Notes: generated by a model not told the origin, from the letters alone. A DNA stretch of 64,000 bases from Stakelama pacifica (GCF_004361835.1 NZ_SNWD01000002.1:310001-374000); one strand, 5' to 3'. Shown: positions 34,462 through 44,625, counted from the stretch's first letter. Numbers and translations: made by a program.

Positions 34462-36276
34462 ATGCCTCCGATTTCCAGCACGCCGGGCGCGGTCGAACGA
34501 CCGCTGCTGCCCACGATCCGCCGCTTCCTGCCCTATCTCTGGCCCGCCGATTCGCGCGCGCTGAAGGTGCGCATTTGCGGGGCGATGCTGCTGGTCATCG
34601 CGTCGAAGCTGTTGCAGGTCTATGGCGCTCCCTTCGCGCTGCAGGGTGCGGTCGACCGCATGGCCACGGGCACGCGCGACGGGGTGACGCTGGTCGTGCT
34701 GCTGGTGCTCGGCTATGCGCTGGCGCGGTTCGGCACCGTCCTGTTCGACAATCTGCGCAATGTGGTGTTCGAGCGTGTGGGACAGGAGGCTACCCGGCGG
34801 CTGTCCGCCAATGTCTTCCGCCATCTCCACCAGTTGTCGCTGCGCTTCCATCTGGAACGGCGCACCGGCGCAGTGACGCGCGTGGTCGAACGCGGGACCA
34901 AGAGCATCGACACGATGCTGTATTTCCTGCTGTTCAATATCGCGCCGACGGTGCTCGAACTCGCGCTGGTCATCGGCATTTTCTGGACACGCTTCGGCCT
35001 GTGGCTTGTCGCGGCGACACTGGTGATGGTGGTCGTCTATATCGCCACGACGCGGATCATCACCGACTGGCGGACGAAGCTGCGCGAGCAGATGAACGAT
35101 CTCGACACCGGCGCGGTCGCGCATGCGGTCGATTCGCTGCTGAATTTCGAAACGGTCAAATATTTCAACGCTGAAGGCCGCGAAGCACAGCGTTATGACC
35201 GCGCGGTCAACGCCTATGCCGAAGCGGCGGTGAAGAGCGAGAACAGCCTTGCGCTGCTGAACGTCGCGCAGTCGCTGATCACCAATGCGATGCTGGGCGG
35301 CGGGATGGCGATCATCGTTTACGGCTGGGCGGCGGGGCGGTTTACGCCGGGCGATGTCGTGCTGGTTTCGACGCTGTTGTCGCAGCTTTTCCGCCCGCTC
35401 GACCTGCTCGGCATGGTGTATCGCACCGTGCGGCAGGGGGTGATCGATATGGGCGCGATGTTCGACCTGATCGATACGCCCGCCGATGTGACCGACGTGC
35501 CCGATGCAAAGCCGCTGACCATCGCAAAGGGGCATGTCCGGCTCGAGGATGTCCGCTTCGCCTATGACGAGCGCGAGATATTGAAAGGGATCACGCTCGA
35601 CGTCGCGCCGGGATCGACGGTGGCGGTGGTCGGGCCGTCGGGCGCGGGCAAATCGACGCTCGCCCGGCTGCTGTTCCGCTTTTACGACGTGACCGGCGGG
35701 CGCATCACCATGGACGGGCAGGATATTGCGCAGGTGACGCAGCAAAGCCTGCGCTCAGCGATCGGCATCGTGCCGCAGGATACGGTGCTGTTCAACGACA
35801 CGATCGGATACAATATCGCGTATGGCAAAGCGGGCGCGACGAAGGAGGACATTCATGCAGCGGCGCGCGGCGCGGCAATTGCCGATTTCATCGAACGCCT
35901 GCCCGACGGCTATGACACGCGTGTGGGTGAGCGCGGCTTGAAGCTGTCTGGCGGGGAGAAGCAGCGCGTGGCGATTGCCCGGACGCTGCTGAAAGACCCG
36001 CCGATCCTGATCCTCGATGAGGCGACCAGCGCGCTCGACAGCCGGACCGAGGCGGAAATTCAGGCGACGCTGGAACGAATCGAACGCGGGCGCACGACGA
36101 TCGTGATCGCGCATCGCCTCTCCACCATCGTTCATGCCGATCAGATCGTGGTGCTCGATTCCGGGCGAATCGCCGAGCGCGGCACGCATGCCGAATTGCT
36201 GCGCCGGCGCGGCCTGTATGCCGAAATGTGGACACGCCAGCAGGCCGAACGCGAGGAAAAAATGGCAGCGCAGTGA
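34462..36276 (+). CDS. Atm1-type ABC exporter (heavy-metal/glutathione type)
   Basis: 604-residue fused ABC half-transporter. The membrane domain has six predicted helices to about residue 330; EATRRLSANVFRHLHQLSLRFHLERRTG is typical of the ATM1 family. The ATPase part has Walker A GPSGAGKST (392-400), the signature LSGGEKQRVAIARTL, Walker B ILILDEATSALD, and an H-loop His in VIAHRLS. Bacterial Atm1 exports glutathione-metal conjugates and related sulfur compounds. ATG 34462 fits the family. Confidence 0.94.
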   Translation: MPPISSTPGAVERPLLPTIRRFLPYLWPADSRALKVRICGAMLLVIASKLLQVYGAPFALQGAVDRMATGTRDGVTLVVLLVLGYALARFGTVLFDNLRNVVFERVGQEATRRLSANVFRHLHQLSLRFHLERRTGAVTRVVERGTKSIDTMLYFLLFNIAPTVLELALVIGIFWTRFGLWLVAATLVMVVVYIATTRIITDWRTKLREQMNDLDTGAVAHAVDSLLNFETVKYFNAEGREAQRYDRAVNAYAEAAVKSENSLALLNVAQSLITNAMLGGGMAIIVYGWAAGRFTPGDVVLVSTLLSQLFRPLDLLGMVYRTVRQGVIDMGAMFDLIDTPADVTDVPDAKPLTIAKGHVRLEDVRFAYDEREILKGITLDVAPGSTVAVVGPSGAGKSTLARLLFRFYDVTGGRITMDGQDIAQVTQQSLRSAIGIVPQDTVLFNDTIGYNIAYGKAGATKEDIHAAARGAAIADFIERLPDGYDTRVGERGLKLSGGEKQRVAIARTLLKDPPILILDEATSALDSRTEAEIQATLERIERGRTTIVIAHRLSTIVHADQIVVLDSGRIAERGTHAELLRRRGLYAEMWTRQQAEREEKMAAQ

Positions 36277-36360
36277 CTGAGAACGTTATTTTGGGACAAT
36301 TTTTGCGCAGCAACTGGAAATTTCGTTTCCCTTAACCGCAAATCGCTGCCATATGATTGC

Positions 36361-36536
36361 CGTGAGGCTGATCCGGTTGAGAATCAGCCCGCAGGAGGAT
36401 GCCCGCTATATCTGCCCGGGTCGCGTTTTGCGCCCGGGCAGTATCAATCCGCGACGCACCCGAACAGTAAGGCCGCCCCCCTCGTGCGGCCCTTGCGGGA
36501 TCAAGGCCCCCCGTCGTGCTGCGCGGCGGGGGCCTT
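36361..36536 (+). ncRNA. Candidate structured RNA ending in a strong terminator-like hairpin, upstream of the M3 peptidase
   Basis: Within the 373-base gap 36277-36649 lie four consecutive stem-loops: GGCTGAT(36366-36372)/ATCAGCC(36383-36389); CTGCCCGGG(36412-36420)/CCCGGGCAG(36433-36441), extended inward by CGC/GCG; AAGGCCGC(36469-36476)/GCGGCCCTT(36486-36494) with a C-rich loop; and AAGGCCCCC(36503-36511)/GGGGGCCTT(36528-36536). CCCGCAGG (36388-36395) can also pair with CCTTGCGGG (36491-36499), closing the second and third stems into a multi-branched fold. Its family was not recognised. It could be a small RNA or a leader of the peptidase gene. The other bases of the gap show no gene. Confidence 0.45.
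36503..36536 (+). terminator. GC-rich hairpin, possible terminator
   Basis: Perfect 9-base arms AAGGCCCCC and GGGGGCCTT with further inner CG pairing and a short loop. Only TTCAG follows instead of a long T run, so termination strength is uncertain. It is the last of the four hairpins in this gap, and it separates the Atm1 gene and the candidate RNA from the M3 peptidase gene. Confidence 0.5.
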
Positions 36537-36649
36537 CAGCGCAGTGACAGCTTTATCCTGCTATGGAATCTCCGCTAAAGCAGGCGCATAGGAATATTCG
36601 CGCCTTGCGCCCGCCGCCAGCCGTCGGGCCGTTGATAACAGGAGATATG

Positions 36650-38863
36650 ATGCGCCTCTCGCCAATTGCCGCCGCAGCCATGCTAGCCCTCACCACCAGC
36701 GCGATGACCCCGATGACCGCCAATGCCGCCCCCCAGGCCGATCAGAACCGCGCCAACCCGCTGCTGACCAAAAGCCAGCTGCCGTTTCAGGCGCCGCAGT
36801 TCAACCTGATCAAAGACAGTGATTATCTGCCCGCGATCCGCGAAGGCATGAAGCAGCATCTCGCCGAGATCGAAGGAATCGCGAACAACAAAGCGGCACC
36901 GACATTCGACAATACGATCGTCGCGATGGAAAAATCGGGTCGCTTGCTGACCCGCGCGACGAACACGTTTTTCAACATCGTATCGGCGAACAGCAATGAT
37001 GCGCTGCAAAAGGTGCAGACCGAGGTCGCGCCCGAACTGACCGCGCACAGCGATGCGATCTATATGAACGACAAGCTCTTCCGGCGGGTCGACACGTTGT
37101 ACAAGCAGCGCGATTCGCTGAACCTCAATCCCGAACAGGCGATGCTGCTGAAAGTGTATCACGACAATTTCGTGCATGCCGGGGCGCAGCTTTCGCCCGC
37201 CGACAAGGCGAAGCTGAAGGAGATGAACAAGGAAATCGCGTCGCTTCAGACCGCGTTCCAGCAAAAGCTGCTTGCCGCGACCAAGGACGGTGCGCTGATC
37301 GTCGACACGAAGGAAGAGCTGGCCGGACTTTCCGACGACCAGATCGCTGCGGCAGCACAGGCGGCGAAGGATCGCGGGCTGGACGGCAAATATGCCCTGA
37401 CGCTGCAGAATACGACGCAGCAGCCGCTGCTGCAGACGCTGACCGATCGTGCGACGCGCAAGGCATTGTTCGAAAACAGCTGGACGCGCGCCGAACGCGG
37501 CGACGCCAACGACACGCGCGACACGATTTCGCAGCTCGCGCTGCTGCGCGCACAAAAGGCGAAGCTGCTCGGCTTTGACAGCTATTCGGCCTATGTGCTG
37601 GACGATCAGATGGCGAAGAACCCGGCAACGGTCGATACCTTCATGGCCAAGCTGGTTCCCGCCACGGCGGCACGCGAACGGGCCGAAGCTGCCGATATTC
37701 AGGCGATGATCGAGAAGTCGGGCAAGGACTTCAAGCTCGAACCCTGGGATTGGGACATGTACGCCGAAAAGGTGCGCAAGGCGAAATACGACCTCGATGA
37801 AGATCAGGTGAAGCCGTATTTCGAACTGAACAAGGTGCTCGAAGACGGCGTATTCTATGCCGCCAATCAGATGTACGGCCTGACGTTCAAGGAGCGGAAG
37901 GATATTCCGGTCTATCAGCCCGACGTTCGCGTGTTCGAAGTGATCGACGCCGACGGGTCGCCGCTGGGTCTGATGTATTTCGACTATTTCAAGCGCGACA
38001 ATAAATCGGGCGGCGCATGGATGTCGAATTTCGTCGATCAGTCGCATCTGCTCGGCACCAAGCCGGTCATCTATAATGTCTGCAACTTCACCAAGCCAGC
38101 GCCGGGCCAGCCCGCGCTGATCAGCTTTGACGATGTGACGACGATGTTCCACGAATTCGGCCATGCGCTGCACGGCCTGTTCGCGGATCAGACCTATCCG
38201 TCGATTTCGGGCACGTCGACCGCGCGCGACTTTGTCGAATTCCCCTCGCAGTTCAACGAACATTGGGCGCTGGAACCCAAGGTGCTCAAAAACTATGCGG
38301 TGAATTACAAGACGGGCGAACCGATCCCGGATGCGCTGGTCGCCAAGATCAAAAAGGCAGCGACCTTCAATCAGGGCTATGCGCTGGGCGAACTGCTTGC
38401 GGCGGCGAAGCTCGACCTTGCCTGGCACGCGCTTCCCGCCACCGCACCGCGTCAGAATGTCGATACGTTCGAAGCGAAGACGCTCGCCAGCATGGGGCTG
38501 GATATCCGCGACGTACCGCCGCGTTATCGGTCGAGCTATTTCCAGCATATCTGGTCGAACGGCTATGCCAGCGGCTATTATGCCTATCTGTGGACCGAAA
38601 TGCTCGACGACGACGCGTATGACTGGTTCGAAAACCATGGCGGCATGACCCGCGAAAATGGTCAGCGTTTCCGCGACATGATCCTGTCAAAGGGTCATAC
38701 CATGGATTACGGCCCGATGTTCCGCGCCTTTTACGGCAAGGACCCGGAGATCGGCCCGATGCTGAAGGCGCGCGGCCTGACCGGGCATGCCGATGCCGAC
38801 ACAGCCGCACCGACCGCCGACGGCCCGGCGCAGCAGCCGGCGGGCGAACCGATCGACCGGTAA
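36650..38863 (+). CDS. dcp: M3-family peptidyl-dipeptidase (Dcp-like), exported
   Basis: 737-residue zinc metallopeptidase removing dipeptides from C-termini of peptides. The signal peptide is MRLSPIAAAAMLALTTSAMTPMTANA. The zinc site H-E-x-x-H is in FHEFGHALHGLF (His501, Glu502, His505), the third ligand Glu follows in VEFPSQFNEHW, and the Tyr-rich SNGYASGYYAYLWTEML near the end helps bind substrate. An AGGAGA ribosome site stands 4 bases before ATG 36650, which I prefer to the ATG three bases upstream. Confidence 0.92.
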   Translation: MRLSPIAAAAMLALTTSAMTPMTANAAPQADQNRANPLLTKSQLPFQAPQFNLIKDSDYLPAIREGMKQHLAEIEGIANNKAAPTFDNTIVAMEKSGRLLTRATNTFFNIVSANSNDALQKVQTEVAPELTAHSDAIYMNDKLFRRVDTLYKQRDSLNLNPEQAMLLKVYHDNFVHAGAQLSPADKAKLKEMNKEIASLQTAFQQKLLAATKDGALIVDTKEELAGLSDDQIAAAAQAAKDRGLDGKYALTLQNTTQQPLLQTLTDRATRKALFENSWTRAERGDANDTRDTISQLALLRAQKAKLLGFDSYSAYVLDDQMAKNPATVDTFMAKLVPATAARERAEAADIQAMIEKSGKDFKLEPWDWDMYAEKVRKAKYDLDEDQVKPYFELNKVLEDGVFYAANQMYGLTFKERKDIPVYQPDVRVFEVIDADGSPLGLMYFDYFKRDNKSGGAWMSNFVDQSHLLGTKPVIYNVCNFTKPAPGQPALISFDDVTTMFHEFGHALHGLFADQTYPSISGTSTARDFVEFPSQFNEHWALEPKVLKNYAVNYKTGEPIPDALVAKIKKAATFNQGYALGELLAAAKLDLAWHALPATAPRQNVDTFEAKTLASMGLDIRDVPPRYRSSYFQHIWSNGYASGYYAYLWTEMLDDDAYDWFENHGGMTRENGQRFRDMILSKGHTMDYGPMFRAFYGKDPEIGPMLKARGLTGHADADTAAPTADGPAQQPAGEPIDR

Positions 38864-38871
38864 GCGAACGA

Positions 38872-38905
38872 CAAAGGGCGCGGGAACAGCTCCCGCCCTT
38901 CTTTC
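38872..38905. terminator. Hairpin between convergent M3 peptidase and lipoprotein genes
   Basis: AAAGGGCGCGGGA-ACAGC-TCCCGCCCTT-CTTT: a stem of about 10 pairs with one bulge followed by CTTTC on the plus strand and AAA on the other. It is well placed for terminating both converging genes. Confidence 0.65.
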
Positions 38906-38929
38906 AGACTTTGGGGGCTGTGCCTGCTA

Positions 38930-39589
38930 TCAGGCGCAGCCCTCGACATATTCGATTGCCGGGCCGCCGGCATGGATGAACTGCACCCGCCCGTCGCGGT
39001 CGATTTCGAAGCGGATGCCGCGGCCCGATGGGCTTTGCGGGCCACCCGTCGACCAGAGCGTCAGATATTCGCCCGGCGAATCGAGATAGGCATGCGGGCT
39101 GGATTTGACCCGTGCGCCATACGCCGCGCGCACCGCGGCGGCGGTCGCCCCAACCCCGATTCCCGCGCTGGTCTTCACATCCGATCCGCGCGACAGGGTG
39201 ATCCGCGCCAGCCGCCCGTCGATCAGCATCACCATCATGCCCACCGGCGCCCCTTCCGGCCGATAGATTTCGCACTGATCCGGATCAGGGCCGTTCGCAT
39301 CCCCCGGATTGACGTCGGGGCCGAGCGCGTCGGTCACCGCCGCCTTGCTCATCCCGATCCTGAGCGGCCCCCAGCCGGTGGGAAGCAGCGCGCGGCCGTT
39401 CGCCACGCCATCCGCATCGTTCTGCGCGCTGTCATTGGCGGGGGCAGCGGTCGGGGTCGCGTCAGGCACCGGCCCGGCGGGCAGTTCGACCGTCATATTG
39501 CCGGTGCCGTCGGCGTCATCCTTGTCAGTCTGCCCCGATCCGCACGCGGCAAGCAGGGTGAGCCCGGCAAGGGCAAGGGGAATACGCAT
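38930..39589 (-). CDS. Lipoprotein of unknown function
   Basis: 219-residue lipoprotein: MRIPLALAGLTLLAACGSG has the lipobox L-A-A-C with Cys16. A low-complexity Asp/Ala/Pro linker follows to about residue 60, then a folded part with GWGPLRIGMSKAAVTDALGPDV, a C-terminal repeat-like VGATAAAVRAAYGARVKSS, and ISTLWSTGGPQSPSGRGIRFEID-like sequence. The paired G-(I/V)-G-x-x-x-x-x-V elements resemble those seen in small bacterial periplasmic proteins. Function unknown. The ATG 39589 is chosen from the signal sequence. Confidence 0.75.
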   Translation of the reverse strand: MRIPLALAGLTLLAACGSGQTDKDDADGTGNMTVELPAGPVPDATPTAAPANDSAQNDADGVANGRALLPTGWGPLRIGMSKAAVTDALGPDVNPGDANGPDPDQCEIYRPEGAPVGMMVMLIDGRLARITLSRGSDVKTSAGIGVGATAAAVRAAYGARVKSSPHAYLDSPGEYLTLWSTGGPQSPSGRGIRFEIDRDGRVQFIHAGGPAIEYVEGCA

Positions 39590-39722
39590 CGAATTTCGCT
39601 CCACGATTATCGCTGGATCACCGGCCTTACGGCGGATGAAGGCGTTTAACGATAGGGATGTGTCCTGAGTTTCCTCATGCGCCCCTTGCCCCTGCCCGCC
39701 TGCTCCGCGATAGAGCGACACC

Positions 39723-41486
39723 GTGAACCAGCCCACCGACATTCTTCGCAAGGTTTTCGGCTTTCCCGGTTTTCGCGGCGTGCAGGGCGATGTCGTCGCA
39801 CGCGTGCTGAACCGGCAGAACACGCTGGCCGTGATGCCGACCGGCGCGGGCAAGTCGCTTTGCTATCAGCTGCCTTCGGTGGTGCTGGAGGGGACGTGCG
39901 TGGTCATCTCCCCGCTGATCGCGCTGATGCACGATCAGCTGCGCGCGGCCGAAGCGGTGGGCATCCGTGCCGCGACGCTGACCTCCGCCGATGACAATCG
40001 GGCGGAGACGATCGCGCGCTTTCGCGGCGGTGAGCTCGACCTGCTCTATGTCGCGCCGGAGCGCGCCTCCTCCTCGCATTTTCGTGAGCTGTTGAGTCAG
40101 GCGAAAATCGCGCTGTTCGCGATCGATGAGGCGCATTGCGTGTCCGAATGGGGGCATGATTTCCGCCCCGATTACCGGCTGCTGCGCCCGTTGCTCGACA
40201 GTTTCGCCGATGTGCCGCGCCTCGCGCTGACCGCGACCGCCGATGCGCATACCCGCGCCGATATTCTCGAGCAGCTCGGCATCGCGTCCGACGGGCTGAT
40301 CGTCGCCGGGTTCGACCGGCCCAATATCCGCTACGCCATTTCGCCGCGCGGCAATATGACGCGGCAGCTTTCGGACTTTATCGCCGAAAATCCGGGGCCC
40401 GGCATCGTCTATGCCCAGACGCGGGCACAGACCGAGCGGCTGGCCGAAGCGCTGGCCAAGACCGGACGCCCCACCCGCGCGTACCATGCCGGGCTGGACG
40501 CACCGGTGCGCGCGCGCAATCAGGCCGATTTCGTGGCGAGCGAGGATATGGTGATCTGCGCCACGGTCGCGTTCGGCATGGGTATCGACAAGCCCGATGT
40601 CCGCTTCGTCGCGCATGCGGGTATCCCCAAATCAATCGAGGCTTATTATCAGGAGACCGGCCGCGCGGGCCGCGACGGCGACCCGGCGGTGGCGCATCTG
40701 TTCTGGGGCGCCGATGATTTCGCGCGGGCGCGCCAGCGGATCGGCGAAGTAGAACCGGGGCGGCAGGCGGGTGAGCGGGCGCGGCTTACCGCATTGGGCG
40801 CGCTGGTCGAAACGGCGGGGTGCAGGCGCGCCATCCTGCTGCGCCATTTCGGGGAGACCCCGCCCGAACGCTGCGGCAATTGCGACAATTGCCTGAACCC
40901 GCCCAAGGCGCTCGATGCGAGCGTGACGGCGCAGAAATTCCTGTCCGCCGTATTCCGCACCGGGCAGATGTTCGGGGCGGGCTATATCGAAGAAGTGCTG
41001 CTTGGCCGTTCGACCGAGCGCAGCATGACCAACGGGCATGAGAAGCTCTCGGTTTGGGGCATCGTCTCGGGCGAGGAGACTGCGCTGATCAAGCCGGTGC
41101 ACCGCGCATTGCTGCTGCGCGACGCGCTGCGCGCCAATCCGCATGGCGGGCTGGAATTCGGCCCCGGCGCGAAACCGATCCTGAAGGGCGAGGCGCGGGT
41201 CGAACTGGTGCTGCCCCCTGCCCGGCGCAAAGGGCGGCGGGGAGCGGCGGCGACGCCCAATCCGATCGGCAATCCGCTGTTCGAGGCGCTGCGCACGTGC
41301 CGCCGCGATCTGGCCAAGGAGATGGGGCTGCCGCCTTATGTCATCTTTCATGACGCGGTGTTGCGCGACATGGCGCTGATCCGCCCGTCCACCTTGTCGG
41401 CGATGGGGGAGATCAGCGGGGTGGGCGCGAAAAAGCTCGATGCCTATGGCGATGCGTTTCTGGCGGTCATCCGCGACGCAGCCTGA
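39723..41486 (+). CDS. recQ: ATP-dependent DNA helicase RecQ
   Basis: 3'-5' DNA helicase acting in recombinational repair. The 587-residue protein has the RecQ zero motif GFPGFRGVQGDVV, Walker A MPTGAGKSLCYQLP, the DEAH box in AIDEAHCVSEWGHDFRPDYR, the helicase C motif ETGRAGRDG, the zinc-binding C-x-x-C-x-x-C region (RCGNCDNCL), and a C-terminal HRDC domain (LFEALRTCRRDLAKEMGLPPYVIF). GTG at 39723 opens the frame at the expected place. Confidence 0.97.
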   Translation: MNQPTDILRKVFGFPGFRGVQGDVVARVLNRQNTLAVMPTGAGKSLCYQLPSVVLEGTCVVISPLIALMHDQLRAAEAVGIRAATLTSADDNRAETIARFRGGELDLLYVAPERASSSHFRELLSQAKIALFAIDEAHCVSEWGHDFRPDYRLLRPLLDSFADVPRLALTATADAHTRADILEQLGIASDGLIVAGFDRPNIRYAISPRGNMTRQLSDFIAENPGPGIVYAQTRAQTERLAEALAKTGRPTRAYHAGLDAPVRARNQADFVASEDMVICATVAFGMGIDKPDVRFVAHAGIPKSIEAYYQETGRAGRDGDPAVAHLFWGADDFARARQRIGEVEPGRQAGERARLTALGALVETAGCRRAILLRHFGETPPERCGNCDNCLNPPKALDASVTAQKFLSAVFRTGQMFGAGYIEEVLLGRSTERSMTNGHEKLSVWGIVSGEETALIKPVHRALLLRDALRANPHGGLEFGPGAKPILKGEARVELVLPPARRKGRRGAAATPNPIGNPLFEALRTCRRDLAKEMGLPPYVIFHDAVLRDMALIRPSTLSAMGEISGVGAKKLDAYGDAFLAVIRDAA

Positions 41487-41519
41487 GGACTTGGCGGGAG
41501 GAAGCGGGCGCGGTACAGC

Positions 41520-41960
41520 ATGGCCATGGCTGATATCCGACGCATTGACGAGACAATCTCTGTCGCTCCGCAAATCGACCCTGCCGATCTCGGCGAAATT
41601 GCGGGCGAAGGCTTTACCGCGATCATCAACAACCGCCCCGATGGCGAGGATGCGGGCCAGCCTGACGGCGACGCGATCGCTGCGGCGGCGCAGACGCTTG
41701 GGCTTGGATATAGCGCGATTCCGGTGACCCATGCCGGGTTCAGCCATGCGCAGATCGACGCGATGCGTGAGATGCTGGACGCAGCGACCGGGCCGGTGCT
41801 GGCCTATTGCCGGTCGGGCACGCGCTCGGCCAATCTCTGGGCGCTGGCAAGCGCGAAGGCGGGCGGCGATCCCGATGCGATCGTCGCGAAAGCCGCCGGT
41901 GCCGGATATGATCTTTCCTCGATCCGGCCTTTGCTGGAGTCGCTCTCCGCCGGCGCATGA
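41520..41960 (+). CDS. DUF442/TIGR01244-type phosphatase-like protein
   Basis: 146-residue protein of the dual-specificity-phosphatase-like DUF442 family, sometimes fused to persulfide dioxygenase (Blh). The P-loop is VLAYCRSGTRSANLWALA (C-x5-R), with the family start ADIRRIDETISVAPQIDPADL and FTAIINNRPDGED. Substrate unknown; it may bear on sulfide or biofilm signalling, by family association. ATG 41526 is an equal alternative start. Its stop overlaps the next ATG. Confidence 0.88.
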   Translation: MAMADIRRIDETISVAPQIDPADLGEIAGEGFTAIINNRPDGEDAGQPDGDAIAAAAQTLGLGYSAIPVTHAGFSHAQIDAMREMLDAATGPVLAYCRSGTRSANLWALASAKAGGDPDAIVAKAAGAGYDLSSIRPLLESLSAGA

Positions 41961-42349
41961 GCTGGTGGGCGCTGATCGGGTCGTTTGTCGCGATCCTTGC
42001 GCTTGCCGGCCTTGTCCGCCTCTGGAAGCTCGGCCATGCCGCGCTGGATGATGAGGCAGGGGTGCGCCGGATCGCGCAGCAATTGCTTCCCGACTTTCCC
42101 TGCGAACAGGTGGTGCGCGACAGTGTCGGCGAAAGTGCGCTGCTGTTCGGCCCCAAAGGCGTTGCGTTCGTCAAACTGCACGGTGCGCATTTCGTTGCCC
42201 AGCGGCTGGGCGATGCACCGCCGTTTCGCCGCGACCTGACCGTGGTTTCGGTGGGTCTGGAAGAAGCGCTGTACGGCCCCTGCGTGGTGCGGCTCGACAG
42301 CGAGCGCGCGGCGCGCGACCTGACCCGGATGCTGCAGTCCCGGCGCTGA
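41957..42349 (+). CDS. Conserved membrane-anchored hypothetical protein
   Basis: 130-residue protein with one N-terminal membrane helix (WWALIGSFVAILALAGLVRLW) followed by a soluble domain (DDEAGVRRIAQQLLPDFPCEQVVRDSVGESALLFGPKGVAFVKLHG). The pattern recurs in sphingomonads without a name. It is coupled by an ATGA overlap to the DUF442 gene, so they may act together. Function unknown. Confidence 0.75.
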   Translation: MSWWALIGSFVAILALAGLVRLWKLGHAALDDEAGVRRIAQQLLPDFPCEQVVRDSVGESALLFGPKGVAFVKLHGAHFVAQRLGDAPPFRRDLTVVSVGLEEALYGPCVVRLDSERAARDLTRMLQSRR

Positions 42350-42353
42350 CGCT

Positions 42354-42458
42354 CATACCAAAGCGCATAGATGCTTACGCATCGCGCTTTGGCTTCGCTC
42401 AGGCGCCGCGCGGGCTTAACCAGAGAGCGATGAGTCATTCTCATCGCTCTCTGGTATC
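42354..42458. repeat. Compound palindromic element
   Basis: Two long hairpins. First: CCAAAGCGC (42358-42366) / GCGCTTTGG (42384-42392), with GATGC/GCATC inside. Second: CCAGAGAGCGATGA (42420-42433) / TCATCGCTCTCTGG (42441-42454), 14 perfect pairs around a 7-base loop. ATACCA (42355-42360) and TGGTAT (42452-42457) can close the whole unit. It is not a normal terminator, as no T run follows. It resembles a small mobile palindromic repeat rather than a gene. Confidence 0.7.
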
Positions 42459-42486
42459 AGTCTGCAATCGGCGCTTACCCACACAC

Positions 42487-42513
42487 AAAAAAGGGCCGGC
42501 ACGAGGCCGGCCC
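42487..42513 (-). terminator. Rho-independent terminator of glnK-amt
   Basis: On the minus strand GGGCCGGC-CTCGT-GCCGGCCC is followed by TTTTTTGTG: an 8-pair GC stem with a T run, 58 bases after the amt stop. Confidence 0.9.
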
Positions 42514-42570
42514 AGTGGTCCGCAGGAGGAACTCTGTATCGGGGCGGCACCGCCGCCCCGGAAGCGTGGA

Positions 42571-43914
<1,344 letters not shown>

Positions 43915-43928
43915 CATGCCCCCCTCGC

Positions 43929-44267
43929 TCACAATGCGCTCTGATCGGTTTCGCCGGTGCGGATGCGAACCGCCTGTCCGACATCGAGGACGAAGATCTT
44001 GCCATCGCCGATCGCATTGGTGTTGGCCGAGGCCTGAATCGCCTCCACTACCCGGCTGGCGATATCGGTGGCGCACACCACCTCGATCTTGATCTTGGGC
44101 ACCATATTGGTGCTGTATTCGGCGCCGCGATAGATTTCGGTCTGGCCCTTTTGCCGACCGAACCCCTTTACCTCGCTGACCGTCATGCCCGTCACGCCGA
44201 CTTCCGTCAGCGCTTCGCGCACGTCATCAAGCTTGAACGGCTTGATGATGGCGATGACCAGTTTCAT
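43929..44267 (-). CDS. glnK: P-II nitrogen regulatory protein GlnK
   Basis: 112-residue P-II signal protein that senses 2-oxoglutarate and ATP/ADP and blocks Amt when nitrogen is ample. The T-loop holds the uridylylation target Tyr51 in YRGAEYSTNMVPK; KPFKLDDVREAL and the C-terminal signature AIGDGKIFVLDV are present. It precedes amt, the usual glnK-amt order, and is preceded by a sigma-54-type promoter. Confidence 0.97.
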   Translation of the reverse strand: MKLVIAIIKPFKLDDVREALTEVGVTGMTVSEVKGFGRQKGQTEIYRGAEYSTNMVPKIKIEVVCATDIASRVVEAIQASANTNAIGDGKIFVLDVGQAVRIRTGETDQSAL

Positions 44268-44312
44268 TTGCCCCCCTTCCCTCTTCAGAAAGAAACTTGC
44301 GGGAGGAACAGC

Positions 44313-44330
44313 AGCAAGGGGCGTGCCAAG
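44313..44330 (-). promoter_or_regulatory. Sigma-54 promoter of glnK-amt
   Basis: Minus strand CTTGGCACG-CCCC-TTGCT matches the -24/-12 consensus TGGCACG-N4-TTGCT without mismatch. It lies 46 bases before the glnK ATG. RpoN and NtrC control under nitrogen limitation is expected from the family; an upstream NtrC site was not identified. Confidence 0.9.
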
Positions 44331-44421
44331 TACGAAAGCACCCGCCCACGCGCCTTGCGGTGCAGCAAATTGTTACCGAAGTGTAAAAATATGGGCAGGG
44401 CGGCGTACGACTGCCTAAAAA

Positions 44422-44625
44422 TCAGGCAGCGTCGTCGATGATCCTGCGCGCTGCCTCCGCATCGCTTTCATCGACCATCACCCGCACCGGGATCAGGAAG
44501 GCGCTGCCGTCCGCGATGCTCGCCTCGGCATCAAAAGCGAAGCAGGGAATGCCTTCGGATTTCAGCCGTCCTTCGAGGATATGCGCCTCGAACCGGTTGA
44601 ACCGGCCGATTTCGACCAATGCCAT
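44422..44625 (-). CDS. DUF2007 protein
   Basis: 67-residue protein: MALVEIGRFNRFEAHILEGRLKSEGIPCFAFD and VMVDESDAEAARRIID match the DUF2007 fold (a ferredoxin-like P-II-resembling small protein). The start overlaps the stop of the upstream oxidase-like gene (TGATG), so the two are coupled. Function unknown. It lies just beyond the glnK promoter. Confidence 0.8.
   Translation of the reverse strand: MALVEIGRFNRFEAHILEGRLKSEGIPCFAFDAEASIADGSAFLIPVRVMVDESDAEAARRIIDDAA

Noticed and set aside
36361..36536. 6S RNA
   Set aside because: The pieces outside the central hairpin do not pair as the long 6S rod requires, so I left the element unnamed.
36353..36547. 64-codon plus-strand frame in the gap before the M3 peptidase
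   Set aside because: It coincides with the hairpins; its Arg/Pro-rich product has no ribosome site or homology that I recognise.
36683..38638. Minus-strand frame of 651 codons within the M3 peptidase gene
   Set aside because: Antisense shadow: the plus-strand frame has signal peptide, zinc motif and ribosome site, and this one has none.
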